Source: Sphingobacterium spiritivorum
GTDB lineage: Bacteria; Bacteroidota; Bacteroidia; Sphingobacteriales; Sphingobacteriaceae
NCBI RefSeq assembly: GCF_016725325.1
Contig: NZ_CP068083.1
Span: forward strand, 682,001-746,000
Length of the DNA: 64,000 nt
Reading direction: 5' to 3'
A program made the position numbers and the translations under genes. Positions 53,789 to 61,670 of this stretch are shown piece by piece (positions within the stretch are counted from its first letter, which is position 1; each line of letters starts with the position of its first letter). Below the pieces are notes generated by a model. It was not told the DNA's origin. It made no database searches and was given only the letters and a program-made list of their open reading frames with translations.

Positions 53789-53920
53789 TTGTTTCTTATG
53801 TTTTTTAGTTATAGCCTATTTAAGACGGCCGTCTTGAATAGGCTATAACTAAGTGTTGTGCAATAACGCACCTGAGCAACAAAAATAAAGATGAGCAGTA
53901 TTGATGCGAAAGAATTGATA

Positions 53921-53941
53921 TTGACAAATAACAATTGTCAA
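53921..53941 (-). promoter_or_regulatory. Late-gene dyad 2, TTGACAA-N7-TTGTCAA
   Basis: Arms 53921-53927 and 53935-53941, spacer ATAACAA. Identical arms and spacing to the site at 48497. It lies 133 nt upstream of the scaffold start and 180 nt before the divergent lipoprotein gene start, so it could control either or both. Confidence 0.6.
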
Positions 53942-54120
53942 TTAATGAGCTAATGATTTAGTGAGGAGGAATCTATTAAAACATAAATAACATGAATATC
54001 ATTTTTCATTTGATAAATTTTATTTGCAAATGTAAAATTATGTTGATAGTTTTGATCCAAGTGGGAACCCATAAATTCCTAAAATGTTTTTCATTATATT
54101 TACTTTTTAAAAAAATAATT

Positions 54121-54687
54121 ATGAGAAAATATTTATTAATTGCAACCTCTATACTGGTTGCATGTGGAGTAGCTGTGGGGCAGGACTTTAAACTAACAAA
54201 ATTAGGATTTGTTGATGTAACTGATAATAACAAAAACTTCATCATAATAGATTTGGCAGGAATGACAAAGAAAGACTTATACAATTCAACATTGGAATAT
54301 ATTTCAACAAATTATAATAACCCGAAATTTGTAACTACAAAAGTTGAAGGGGAGCAAATCGCAATTGATGCTAGAGGTCAATCTATTAGCAGAAGTAAAT
54401 TGCGATTAAGTGAATCTAACATATGGGACCTAAACTATAAACTTATTGTTATCTTTAAAGATGGAAAAATAAAAGTTGAGCCAGTATTTAAGAACTATGA
54501 GAATTTTGAAGGTAGCAATGTAGTTCTAACCGGCAAGAAGGTTTTAGGAAATGTTTTTGGATTATTTAATGATAAAGGGAAGCCAAATTCAGATAAAGCA
54601 ATTAAAGATGCTGAAGTATTTATTAATGAATTAGTTAAAAAATACGCGGGCAATATAAAGGAATCAAAAAAGAATAGTGAATGGTGA
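54121..54687 (+). CDS. Secreted protein, DUF4468-like
   Basis: 188 aa from ATG 54121; the frame opens at 53992 but the signal peptide begins at 54121 (MRKYLLIATSILVACGVAVGQ). It may be a lipoprotein through the VACG box. The rest, with LYNSTLEYISTNYNNPKFVTTKVEGEQIAIDARGQ, resembles DUF4468 (TBP-like) proteins. It is rightward, opposite to the phage structural genes, with its own promoter area, so it is a moron, maybe for surface exclusion. Confidence 0.65.
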   Translation: MRKYLLIATSILVACGVAVGQDFKLTKLGFVDVTDNNKNFIIIDLAGMTKKDLYNSTLEYISTNYNNPKFVTTKVEGEQIAIDARGQSISRSKLRLSESNIWDLNYKLIVIFKDGKIKVEPVFKNYENFEGSNVVLTGKKVLGNVFGLFNDKGKPNSDKAIKDAEVFINELVKKYAGNIKESKKNSEW

Positions 54688-54810
54688 TATTATGCAATAC
54701 TACCATCATTTTATTATTCTCATTACCACTTGAAAGCTATTTGGATAATTTTAAAAATTTCATTTTATCAAACATTTGCATTTTTAAAATAAGTTTTGCA
54801 TTTTTGAAAT

Positions 54811-54984
54811 GCGAAATACAGTGAAGTAGTAGAGGGCTTCCAAAAATAAATCTTTACAAATACATAAGCAGGTACAAGGTATCAGCAAAATATTCAGGTT
54901 AACCCTGTCCGTTGTGGTTTTGATTCTCAATAGTTTTCTATTGGCTTCACTGTGTTTCGCGACCCCACACGGCAGGGCTTTTTT
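54811..54984 (+). promoter_or_regulatory. Structured 5' leader with terminator-like stem (attenuator candidate)
   Basis: Outer inverted repeat GCGAAATACAGTGAAG (54811-54826) against CTTCACTGTGTTTCGC (54945-54960), 15 of 16 paired. Inside and overlapping it, CCCTG-t-CCG-t-TGTGG (54903-54917) pairs with CCACACGGCAGGG (54964-54976), directly followed by CTTTTTTG, a terminator. A small hairpin CAATAG/CTATTG lies in its loop. The two stems cannot form at once, which is how attenuators work. Followed by the small genes from 55006. Confidence 0.5.
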
Positions 54985-55005
54985 GTTGCCGAAAAGTTGT
55001 ATAAA

Positions 55006-55245
55006 ATGCGAAACACACCCCACCAACAGCTACCATCAAACATCGTAGCTTTCATCACCGCACCATCTGTGCAGGTAGATCACATTCAGGAAATTCAAAC
55101 TATTTACAACGTCGATCTGCGTATCACATGTGACATCTACGAGACTGTAGGTGATCAGTACACCAACGAGAGTTCAGTAGCAGCATTTTGTGGTATCGCT
55201 TCACCGGCATACCTTGCTGAATTGAAAGGAGGTGTACAATGCTAG
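55006..55245 (+). CDS. Small phage-type hypothetical protein, 79 aa
   Basis: 79 aa from ATG 55006; the frame opens at 54952 but that part lies in the structured leader. Sequence: PSNIVAFITAPSVQVDHIQEIQTIYNVDLRITCDIYETVG, a small alpha/beta fold. Overlaps the next gene by 7 nt. Unrecognised. Confidence 0.6.
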   Translation: MRNTPHQQLPSNIVAFITAPSVQVDHIQEIQTIYNVDLRITCDIYETVGDQYTNESSVAAFCGIASPAYLAELKGGVQC

Positions 55246-55481
55246 TGTTAACAGAAAACCAAGAGCTTCACTTATGGCAATTAGCTGCAGAACTTCAAGT
55301 ATTCAATGAAAAACGCTATCAAGACATTGCTCACCACTTGGCAAATGCTATAACTAATGCAAAGACAGATGCTGAGCGGAATAGCTTCATTTCTCTATTA
55401 AAGCTTGCTTCCACAGTCTGGTATAATAACAATGTCATTGAGACAATGGATAAGCAATTAACCAAAAGACAGGAGGCTTAA
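55239..55481 (+). CDS. Small phage-type hypothetical protein, 80 aa
   Basis: Helical protein: LWQLAAELQVFNEKRYQDIAHHLANAITNAKTDAERNSFISLLKLA. Overlaps the upstream stop by 7 nt and lies 2 nt before the next gene. Function not recognised. Confidence 0.6.
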   Translation: MLVLTENQELHLWQLAAELQVFNEKRYQDIAHHLANAITNAKTDAERNSFISLLKLASTVWYNNNVIETMDKQLTKRQEA

Positions 55482-55483
55482 TA

Positions 55484-55873
55484 ATGACATCTCAAGATAA
55501 AGCATACATACTGAACCAGCTCCAGGAATTGCGTTCGGATATAAGCCAATGTTTGGTAGAGGTCAGATCAATAAAGAGGGAGATTCAAAACAATCCTCCA
55601 AAGGCCAAACGTCGACCCAACTTAACTTTAAATAATACAAGACTATCACGTCCAATATGGGAGAATGTCTTCGCCGAAGAATACAACGTGGAGAATCTTA
55701 AATTTATAAAAGAAAATATTCCTGTTTGGATTGCGAAAGGATATGTTCAGCCATTCTTTCTTAGACTCCACTACGCTGAAAACGTACCCAGGAATAAAAG
55801 ACTACGAATCAACTTACTAATAACTTCAATAAAGCAATACCGGGACTATTGCGGGTTGGAGTTTAGGATTTAG
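55484..55873 (+). CDS. Phage-type hypothetical protein, 129 aa
   Basis: N-terminal coiled helix (AYILNQLQELRSDISQCLVEVRSIKREIQ), a basic linker (KAKRRPN), and a helical C-terminal domain. The region VFAEEYNVENLKFIKENIPVWIAKGYVQPFFLRLHYAENV is a compact fold. Unrecognised. Third gene of a tight rightward trio, ended by a terminator. Confidence 0.6.
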   Translation: MTSQDKAYILNQLQELRSDISQCLVEVRSIKREIQNNPPKAKRRPNLTLNNTRLSRPIWENVFAEEYNVENLKFIKENIPVWIAKGYVQPFFLRLHYAENVPRNKRLRINLLITSIKQYRDYCGLEFRI

Positions 55874-55880
55874 AACTAAG

Positions 55881-55915
55881 AACCCGGCAAATGGAATATC
55901 GTTTGCCGGGTTTGA
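55881..55915 (+). terminator. Terminator after the phage gene trio
   Basis: AACCCGGCAAA/TTTGCCGGGTT (55881-55891, 55902-55912), 11-bp arms, 10-nt loop. GC-rich stem with TTTG following. It closes the transcript from the structured leader. The gap to 56088 holds nothing further that I can support. Confidence 0.8.
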
Positions 55916-56087
55916 TTCAGTTCACCTAAAGATTATTAATTATTTTAACAATATTTCCCACTTTTATATTATCTCTAAGTCTATCTTAAATCCCGCCAAC
56001 GCTGTAAGAATTTATATATTTCTGTAGGTTTTTAAAGGTTAAATAAAGTTTTTCAAAAAAAATTGAATGAAAATCTTTTATACTTAA

Positions 56088-56107
56088 TTTTAATATCGTA
56101 ATATTGC
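56088..56107 (+). promoter_or_regulatory. ArsR-type operator 1 upstream of arsR
   Basis: The 20-nt block TTTTAATATCGTAATATTGC is repeated exactly at 56470. Here it ends in a dyad TATCG-N8-CGATA. It is 20 nt before the arsR start, overlapping the expected promoter; the natural reading is autoregulation by ArsR. Confidence 0.65.
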
Positions 56108-56126
56108 GATACAAATAAATGTAGAG

Positions 56127-56456
56127 ATGGGAGTTACAAAAACAGAAATATATAAAGACAAGGAAAATAAACTTGCATCTCTTTTTAGAGTTTTAGGGCA
56201 CCCTGCCAGAATAGCTATACTGCAATATATTATCAACCAAAAAGCATGTATTTGTAATGATCTGGTTGAGGAACTAGGTTTAGCACAGGCAACTATTTCA
56301 CAACATTTAAAAGAATTAAAAACCATAGGAATTATTCAAGGTTCAATTGAAGGAAAATCAGTTTGTTATTGTATTAACGAAAAGATATGGAAACAATTTC
56401 AAGAGGAATTTAATGGCTTTTTCAATCAGGATGTAAACGTAAAGCAGTGTTGTTAA
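56127..56456 (+). CDS. arsR: ArsR family arsenic-responsive repressor
   Basis: 109 aa, typical length. Winged helix: ACICNDLVEELGLAQATISQHLKELKTIGIIQG (about 46-78), where CIC precedes the recognition helix, a likely arsenite-binding Cys pair as in classical ArsR (ELCVCDL). A C-terminal Cys pair (KQCC, 108-109) may add ligands. It should release the operon when arsenite binds. Two copies of a 20-nt operator flank the gene. Confidence 0.92.
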   Translation: MGVTKTEIYKDKENKLASLFRVLGHPARIAILQYIINQKACICNDLVEELGLAQATISQHLKELKTIGIIQGSIEGKSVCYCINEKIWKQFQEEFNGFFNQDVNVKQCC

Positions 56457-56469
56457 CACATTTTTTTAT

Positions 56470-56498
56470 TTTTAATATCGTAATATTGCTATATTACG
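56470..56498 (+). promoter_or_regulatory. ArsR-type operator 2 upstream of the DUF6428 gene
   Basis: Same 20-nt block as 56088 (56470-56489), extended into a perfect 8-bp arm dyad CGTAATAT-TGCT-ATATTACG (56479-56498). It lies 41 nt before the DUF6428 gene start, so arsR and the rest of the operon probably have separate, equally controlled promoters. Confidence 0.65.
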
Positions 56499-56538
56499 TT
56501 TATATAATTATCTACTTATCATTTTAAAAGTTAGTATT

Positions 56539-57012
56539 ATGAAGTTATCTGAAATCAAAGAAATTCTACCTGCATTAGAAAATGTTGAATTTCAATTAGA
56601 AAATGGAACATTTGTTCCTGAACACTTTCACGTTACCGAAGTCGGACAAATCGTCAAAAATTTCATTGATTGTGGTGGAATAATCCGAAAAGAAAAAGTA
56701 GTCAACTTTCAATTGTGGAATGCCAATGATTATGAGCACAGGCTGAAACCAGGAAAGCTATTAAGTATAATTAAACTCTCAGAAGATAAATTAGGAATTG
56801 AAGATGCGGAGATAGAAGTGGAATATCAAAGCGATACTATCGGTAAATATGATTTGGATTTCAATGGAAATTCATTTGTACTGAAAAATAAAGCGACAAA
56901 TTGCTTGGCTCAGGATTCTTGTGGAATTCCTTCTGGAAAGCAAAAGAAAAGCTTTTCAGAATTACCTCCAAATCAATCAAATTCCTGCACTCCAAATTCA
57001 GGCTGCTGCTAA
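56539..57012 (+). CDS. DUF6428 family protein of the arsenic operon
   Basis: 157 aa. The family commonly follows arsR in Bacteroidota arsenic operons; function unknown. Sequence: LPALENVEFQLENGTFVPEHFHVTEVGQIVKNFIDCGG, and a Cys-rich C-terminus with CLAQDSCGIPSGK and a final CCC-like SGCC cluster, possibly binding metalloids. It ends 13 nt before the reductase. Confidence 0.85.
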   Translation: MKLSEIKEILPALENVEFQLENGTFVPEHFHVTEVGQIVKNFIDCGGIIRKEKVVNFQLWNANDYEHRLKPGKLLSIIKLSEDKLGIEDAEIEVEYQSDTIGKYDLDFNGNSFVLKNKATNCLAQDSCGIPSGKQKKSFSELPPNQSNSCTPNSGCC

Positions 57013-57025
57013 ATCCTTAAATAGA

Positions 57026-57646
57026 ATGTTTATGTATCCAATATTATCAGAGACAATTCAACAGTTAGAATGGGAGAAAATCAATAACGATGAGCGTAAA
57101 AGTACCTTACAGCTGTTGATTGATTTTATTCAATTAAAGATAAATAATAAACAGCAAATAAATATAAATTTCATTTGTACCCATAATTCGCGCAGGAGCC
57201 ATTTATCACAGGTTTGGGCACAAGTTGCAGCCTCTTATTTCGATATTGAGAATGTGATTTGCTATTCAGGAGGCACTGAAGAAACTGCACTATTTCCAAA
57301 AGTAGCAGAAACATTATCCCATCAAGGATTTAATATTTTCAAAATATATGATGGCTCTAATCCCGTTTATGCTATAAAATATAGTGATAATTCCCAACCG
57401 ATAATTGGTTTCTCTAAAAAGTATGACAATCCCTTTAATCCAGTATCTGATTTTGCGGCTATAATGACCTGCTCACATGCAGATGGTGGATGCCCGTTTA
57501 TCGCAGGCGCGGAAAAAAGAATTTCTATTACATTTGAAGATCCTAAAATTTCAGATAACACTTCCGAACAGACAAAGATATATTCAGAAAGAAGCTTACA
57601 GATAGCATTGGAAATGTTTTATGTTTTTTCAAAAATCACTAAGTAG
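57026..57646 (+). CDS. arsC: Arsenate reductase / low-molecular-weight protein tyrosine phosphatase-like
   Basis: 206 aa from ATG 57026, 13 nt after the DUF6428 stop; a frame opening at 56921 overlaps that gene and is a poor start. The P-loop is FICTHNSRRSHLSQ (about 52-65; CxxNxxRS), typical of thioredoxin-linked arsenate reductases. Additional Cys residues MTCSHADGGCPF (about 150-161) look like the ArsC redox relay. Reduces arsenate to arsenite for the ACR3 pump. Coupled closely to the pump gene, 3 nt away. Confidence 0.85.
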   Translation: MFMYPILSETIQQLEWEKINNDERKSTLQLLIDFIQLKINNKQQININFICTHNSRRSHLSQVWAQVAASYFDIENVICYSGGTEETALFPKVAETLSHQGFNIFKIYDGSNPVYAIKYSDNSQPIIGFSKKYDNPFNPVSDFAAIMTCSHADGGCPFIAGAEKRISITFEDPKISDNTSEQTKIYSERSLQIALEMFYVFSKITK

Positions 57647-57649
57647 CCG

Positions 57650-58681
57650 ATGCAAACAAAACTCAAATTCTTAGACAGATACCTAACTTTATGGATATTC
57701 CTTGCAATGGCTCTTGGCCTAGGCTTAGGATATTTCTTTCCAGGTATTTCAAAAATTATAAATACGCTATCCCTTGGCACTACAAATATTCCGCTGGCTA
57801 TAGGTTTGATATTAATGATGTACCCGCCACTGGCAAAGGTTGATTATTCAATATTGCCTATAGTATTGAAAGATAAAAAAGTTATCAGCATCTCTCTATT
57901 GTTAAACTGGATTATCGGACCTATTTTAATGTTCGGATTAGCCATTCTTTTTCTAAGAAATGAGCCGGATTATATGATAGGCTTGATAATGATAGGCTTG
58001 GCAAGATGCATTGCAATGGTCATAGTATGGAATGACCTTGCTAAAGGTAACAGAGAATATGCAGCCTTATTAGTTGCATTAAACAGCATCTTTCAGGTAT
58101 TTACTTACAGCTTCTTAGTTTGGCTGTTTATCAATGTACTGCCAAACAAATTAGGCTTGGCAAGTTTCAATGTAAGCGTATCAATGAAAGATGTAACAGA
58201 AAGCGTATTCATATACTTAGGTATTCCTTTTTTAGCAGGTTTTATAAGCCATTACGCATTGGTAAAATCAAAAGGCATAGAATGGTATAATAGAAAATTT
58301 GTACCCCGAATATCTCCTATTACATTGTATGCATTACTATTTACCATAGTATTGATGTTCAGCCTGAAAGGTGATAAAATAGTAGAGTTGCCAATGGATG
58401 TCATTAAGGTCGCTATACCATTAGTCGCCTATTTTGTATTAATGTTTTTCGTAAGCTTCTTTATCAATAAATCTTTGAATGTTTCTTACGACAAAAATGC
58501 GGCAATTGCATTTACCGCCACAGGAAACAATTTTGAACTAGCTATTGCAGTATCCATCGCTGTTTTCGGAATCCATTCACCTCAGGCATTTGTAGGGGTA
58601 ATTGGGCCATTGGTAGAAGTTCCAATTCTTATATTATTAGTAAAGATAAGCTTGTGGCTGAAAAAGAAATATTACAAATAA
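57650..58681 (+). CDS. acr3: ACR3 family arsenite efflux transporter
   Basis: 343 aa with about ten transmembrane helices. The helix 4 signature is [18 protein letters not shown] (about 119-136) with the essential Cys, and helix 9 has [25 protein letters not shown]. Exports arsenite driven by membrane potential or protons. Last gene of the operon arsR-DUF6428-arsC-acr3. Confidence 0.94.
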   Translation: MQTKLKFLDRYLTLWIFLAMALGLGLGYFFPGISKIINTLSLGTTNIPLAIGLILMMYPPLAKVDYSILPIVLKDKKVISISLLLNWIIGPILMFGLAILFLRNEPDYMIGLIMIGLARCIAMVIVWNDLAKGNREYAALLVALNSIFQVFTYSFLVWLFINVLPNKLGLASFNVSVSMKDVTESVFIYLGIPFLAGFISHYALVKSKGIEWYNRKFVPRISPITLYALLFTIVLMFSLKGDKIVELPMDVIKVAIPLVAYFVLMFFVSFFINKSLNVSYDKNAAIAFTATGNNFELAIAVSIAVFGIHSPQAFVGVIGPLVEVPILILLVKISLWLKKKYYK

Positions 58682-58769
58682 ATAAAATGTAAAAGAGTTT
58701 AGTGCTTGAGCTAGAAACCAAATCTCTTAAACAGATTACTAGAGTGAGTAAATTTTAATCTTTTCCTTT

Positions 58770-58912
58770 TTTATAAAATCAAGAGATTATCCAATCCGGA
58801 TAGGTCTGAGGATATTGAAGGAACATTCGAGTGTACCATTCCCTCCCTGGATAAAGAAGGTACCACAGATAATATGAAAGGGAAGTTTAAGCTGCTGTTG
58901 AAGAAGATTTAG
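58770..58912 (+). pseudogene. C-terminal fragment of an unknown protein
   Basis: An open frame without a start codon ends at TAG 58910-58912 and reads sensibly as protein: KRLSNPDRSEDIEGTFECTIP, then SLDKEGTTDNMKGKFKLLLKKI. Frame is closed by TGA at about 58743. It looks like the tail of a deleted gene, left downstream of the arsenic operon. The rest of the 380-bp gap to 59062 is AT-rich and empty. Confidence 0.35.
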
Positions 58913-59061
58913 GGAGAAGCTTAATAATAACATTAGATCATTTGTAGAGGATCATCCACAATTTTTTTGTTACAATTTGTAACAAATCCAAAATATTATA
59001 AAAAATATTTTATTTGTCGTTTTTAATATGCTTTAAATTTTGTATGCAAAAACAATACTAC

Positions 59062-59289
59062 TCACCCCACCTCATAAAACTCCGGATATTCTCCTAAATC
59101 AATTCTTTCGTTATTGAAATCAGTATACCATCTGACTCCATTAAAAGTGAATAATTCTTGAACATGTTGGTCCAATCCAAATTCTTTTTGAACCGGGATT
59201 AACACTTTATAAATACTAAAATTGGCTTTGTTTTTACTTAAAACTTCTTTACAAGTATCAATAATCAGTTCCTTAGTTATCATACTCAA
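59062..59289 (-). CDS. Hypothetical protein, 75 aa
   Basis: Starts MITKELIIDTCKEVLSKNKANFSIYKVLIPVQKEFGLDQHVQELF and ends DFNNERIDLGEYPEFYEVG. Small, soluble, acidic; no family recognised. Leftward, with a hairpin upstream. Opposite to the arsenic and MaoC genes, so a separate transcript. Confidence 0.55.
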   Translation of the reverse strand: MSMITKELIIDTCKEVLSKNKANFSIYKVLIPVQKEFGLDQHVQELFTFNGVRWYTDFNNERIDLGEYPEFYEVG

Positions 59290-59306
59290 ATATAATTTAT
59301 TTTGGT

Positions 59307-59335
59307 AAACAACTGTTTTAAAAATACAGTTGTTT
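59307..59335. promoter_or_regulatory. AAACAACTGT dyad upstream of the 75-aa gene
   Basis: AAACAACTGT/ACAGTTGTTT, perfect 10-bp arms with a 9-nt AT loop. On the minus strand it is 18 nt upstream of the 59289 start. It could be an operator or a hairpin. The remaining 250 bp to 59589 are AT-rich with no gene seen. Confidence 0.4.
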
Positions 59336-59588
59336 AATTGCTATTTACACATTTAAGTCTAAAAATTTATTCTGCAAATAAGTAAACCAAATTATATTTA
59401 TGAAGATAATAAAATCAATTTCGTATTTTTACGCAAATCCTAACATGCCAAAATCCATTCTCAAAAATCTAAAACTTTAGATTGACTGGCAAATAAAATT
59501 GAGTATAGACCATGTATCATCTTATTAAAGATGCGTTTTAAATGCTTATTAGCAATTTGTAATTGAAATACTTAAAATTATTAGCAAT

Positions 59589-60047
59589 ATGGTAACTATT
59601 AGAAGTTTTGAAGAATACAAATCCTATGAAGGGAAAGTTTTAGGTGTTTCCGAGTGGCATAAAATTGATCAAGATCAGATCAATAAATTTGCTGATGCGA
59701 CCTTGGACCACCAATGGATCCACACAAACGAAGAAAGGGCAGCAAACGAAGGCCCATTCAAGACAACTATTGCCCATGGCTACCTAACATTATCATTAAT
59801 TCCTTACTTATGGAAGCAAATTGCGGATGTAACCAATGTAAAGATGGAGATCAATTATGGTATCGAGAATTTTAAATTTGGTCAAGCCGTCCCGTCCGGA
59901 GGTGAAGTACAACTACAAGCCACGGTTAAATCGATAACAAACCTAAGAGGGACGATAAAAGCAGTTATTCAAGCACAGCTTTTAATAAAAGATTATGTTA
60001 AGCCCGCATATGTAGGAGATGTGATTTTCCTTTACCATTTTAATTAA
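59589..60047 (+). CDS. MaoC-like (R)-hydratase
   Basis: 152 aa. Hot-dog fold dehydratase that adds water to enoyl-CoA or the reverse. The family motif is clear: DATLDHQWIHTNEERAANEGPFKTTIAHGYLTLSLIPYL (about 37-74) with catalytic Asp41 (LDHQWIH) and His46 (hydratase 2 motif D...H). It lies 9 nt upstream of the ketoacyl synthase III gene, so the two act together, probably to make or remodel a special acyl chain. Confidence 0.9.
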   Translation: MVTIRSFEEYKSYEGKVLGVSEWHKIDQDQINKFADATLDHQWIHTNEERAANEGPFKTTIAHGYLTLSLIPYLWKQIADVTNVKMEINYGIENFKFGQAVPSGGEVQLQATVKSITNLRGTIKAVIQAQLLIKDYVKPAYVGDVIFLYHFN

Positions 60048-60056
60048 TAATCTCAT

Positions 60057-61121
60057 ATGTTAAAATCTAAAATAATTGGGACCGGATCTTACATACCTAC
60101 TGAAATAATTCCCAACAGCTATTTTTTGAATCATAATTTCTTTGGAACAGATAATGTTGAAATTAATCAATCTGCTGAAACAATAATTCAAAAATTCAGT
60201 GCTATTACAGGAATAAAAAGCAGAAGATATGCTGCAAAAGGTTTAACTGCATCTGATATGGCTACAATGGCAGCAGAGCAGGCGATATCAAATGCGTCGG
60301 TAGACCCAGAATTAATTGATATTATTATTGTAGCTCATAACTACGGAGACATTAAATATGAGGGATCTCCACGAGATATGGTCCCTTCTTTGGCCGCCAG
60401 AGTTAAGCATAATTTAGGTATAAAGAATATAAGTTGTATTCCGTATGATCTTGTTTTCGGATGTCCCGGATGGCTACAGGGACTTATTCAATGTGATTTA
60501 GCTATTAGGTCAGGAGTGGCAAAAACTTGTCTTGTTATTGGAGCTGAGACACTTTCTCGTGTAATCGATTCCTCCGATAGAGACAGTATGATTTTTTCTG
60601 ATGGAGCCGGTGCTTGTATTATTCAAGCAAATACAACTTCAGATAGTGGAATAATTAATAGCGTTGTCAGATCAGATACAGATATTGAGCTTGAATTCAT
60701 TTACTCTGCAGGTTCTAACAAAGGTGAAAAAGAAGACTCAGAGTATATAAAAATGAAGGGTCGTAAGGTATATGAATATGCTTTAAAAAATGTTCCTCAA
60801 GCTATGAAACAATGTTTCGATCATAGTGGAAATAAAATTGAAAGCCTTAAGATGATTCTAATTCATCAAGCAAATGAAAAGATGGATGAGGCAATTGTTA
60901 AAAGATTTTTCGAGCTGTATGGTATAGAAGATCTTCCTCAAAACATAATGCCAATGAACATATCTTCAATGGGTAATAGCTCAGTAGCTACAATTCCAAC
61001 CTTATTGCATCAAGTTTTAGATAATCAAATAGATACCTATAATATTTCTGATGGAGATATAATATTGTTTGCTTCAGTAGGCGCAGGAATGAATATTAAT
61101 GCGATCACTTATAAATGGTAA
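60057..61121 (+). CDS. 3-oxoacyl-ACP synthase III-like ketosynthase
   Basis: 354 aa, usual length for the KAS III/FabH fold. Condenses an acyl thioester with a malonyl-type extender. Catalytic Cys136 is in DLVFGCPGWL, His at LIHQANEKM (about 271) and Asn in MNISSMGNSSVATIP (about 305). It matches the Bacteroidota FabH-like subgroup used in accessory pigment/lipid synthesis rather than the primary FabH. With MaoC alone, no acyl carrier protein or reductase is adjacent; the pair is cargo in phage DNA. Confidence 0.9.
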   Translation: MLKSKIIGTGSYIPTEIIPNSYFLNHNFFGTDNVEINQSAETIIQKFSAITGIKSRRYAAKGLTASDMATMAAEQAISNASVDPELIDIIIVAHNYGDIKYEGSPRDMVPSLAARVKHNLGIKNISCIPYDLVFGCPGWLQGLIQCDLAIRSGVAKTCLVIGAETLSRVIDSSDRDSMIFSDGAGACIIQANTTSDSGIINSVVRSDTDIELEFIYSAGSNKGEKEDSEYIKMKGRKVYEYALKNVPQAMKQCFDHSGNKIESLKMILIHQANEKMDEAIVKRFFELYGIEDLPQNIMPMNISSMGNSSVATIPTLLHQVLDNQIDTYNISDGDIILFASVGAGMNINAITYKW

Positions 61122-61248
61122 TAATTTTGAGATTATATTCTAGTTGTAAGATTCTATTTTTTGACATTAAAAACCGTGGAGAAACTTGGGAGGAATCCCC
61201 ACGGAATAACCAAAAATATAAACCTAAATTATGAAAAGACAATTTAAA

Positions 61249-61326
61249 AACAAGTGAGGGGCTGGTTACCCTCTTGCGAGTTAATGGCTTCACCTTAGCC
61301 ACTCTGAGCTAATCCTCCAACTTGTT
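61249..61326 (-). tRNA. tRNA-like sequence, 78 nt, unusual
   Basis: Seven-bp acceptor stem AACAAGT/ACTTGTT (61326-61320, 61255-61249), D-arm-like TTAGC-TCAGAGTG-GCTAA, a short stem CTC-GCAA-GAG and a T-arm-like GAGGG-N8-CCCTC followed by the acceptor. Length is right for a tRNA, but the T-loop lacks TTCRA and I cannot place a 7-nt anticodon loop. A degenerate or phage-specific tRNA-like RNA is the best description; T-run (TTTTT) follows the 3' end. Confidence 0.35.
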
Positions 61327-61472
61327 AGATTTTTAAAGGCCCTTTGCTGCTAATCCTTTATTTCTTTGATTGAAAACCACTGATGCTACTATTTTACTAT
61401 CTGCAATTACTAATCGCCATCTTTCAATCAAATACTTTAAAGAACCAAGAGCCTTTCTCTCTGTTTGCGTTG

Positions 61473-61615
61473 TGACAACGACAGGGATCGAACCTGTACG
61501 ACTTTAGAGTGTGCGTCGACTTTTCACGAATGTTGTTTATACTCTATGTTCAAGGAGTCGCACTCCTTTGCGTCTACCACGGCCGGCGAACCGCCAACCC
61601 TTCCGCCACGTTGTC
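61473..61615 (-). tRNA. Long tRNA-like gene with D-loop hairpin insertion
   Basis: On the minus strand from 61615: acceptor GACAACG/CGTTGTC, 7 bp and perfect, then TG, D-stem GCG/CGC with GGTAGA before CGC, as in tRNA-Leu/Ser types. The D-loop contains an inserted 8-bp hairpin GGTTGGCG-GTT-CGCCGGCC (two G-T pairs). Anticodon arm AAGGA-GTGCGAC-TCCTT, anticodon GCG (Arg CGY) by position. The variable region is about 55 nt with an AGAGT/ACTCT stem. T-arm ACAGG-TTCGATC-CCTGT is canonical. No CCA is encoded. 143 nt in total. Confidence 0.6.
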
Positions 61616-61670
61616 AATTTCCCCACCATGCTGCATCACTGCTGTAAGTGGGTGTATTTCACCTAATATT

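Noticed and set aside
61321..61440. Possible third tRNA between 61321 and 61440
   Set aside because: TTTAAAGGCCCTTTGC and CTGCTAATCC give small pairings only; no acceptor or T-arm can be built.
61465..61647. 60-codon plus-strand frame
   Set aside because: Lies wholly within the long tRNA-like gene; the paired stems explain the sequence better.
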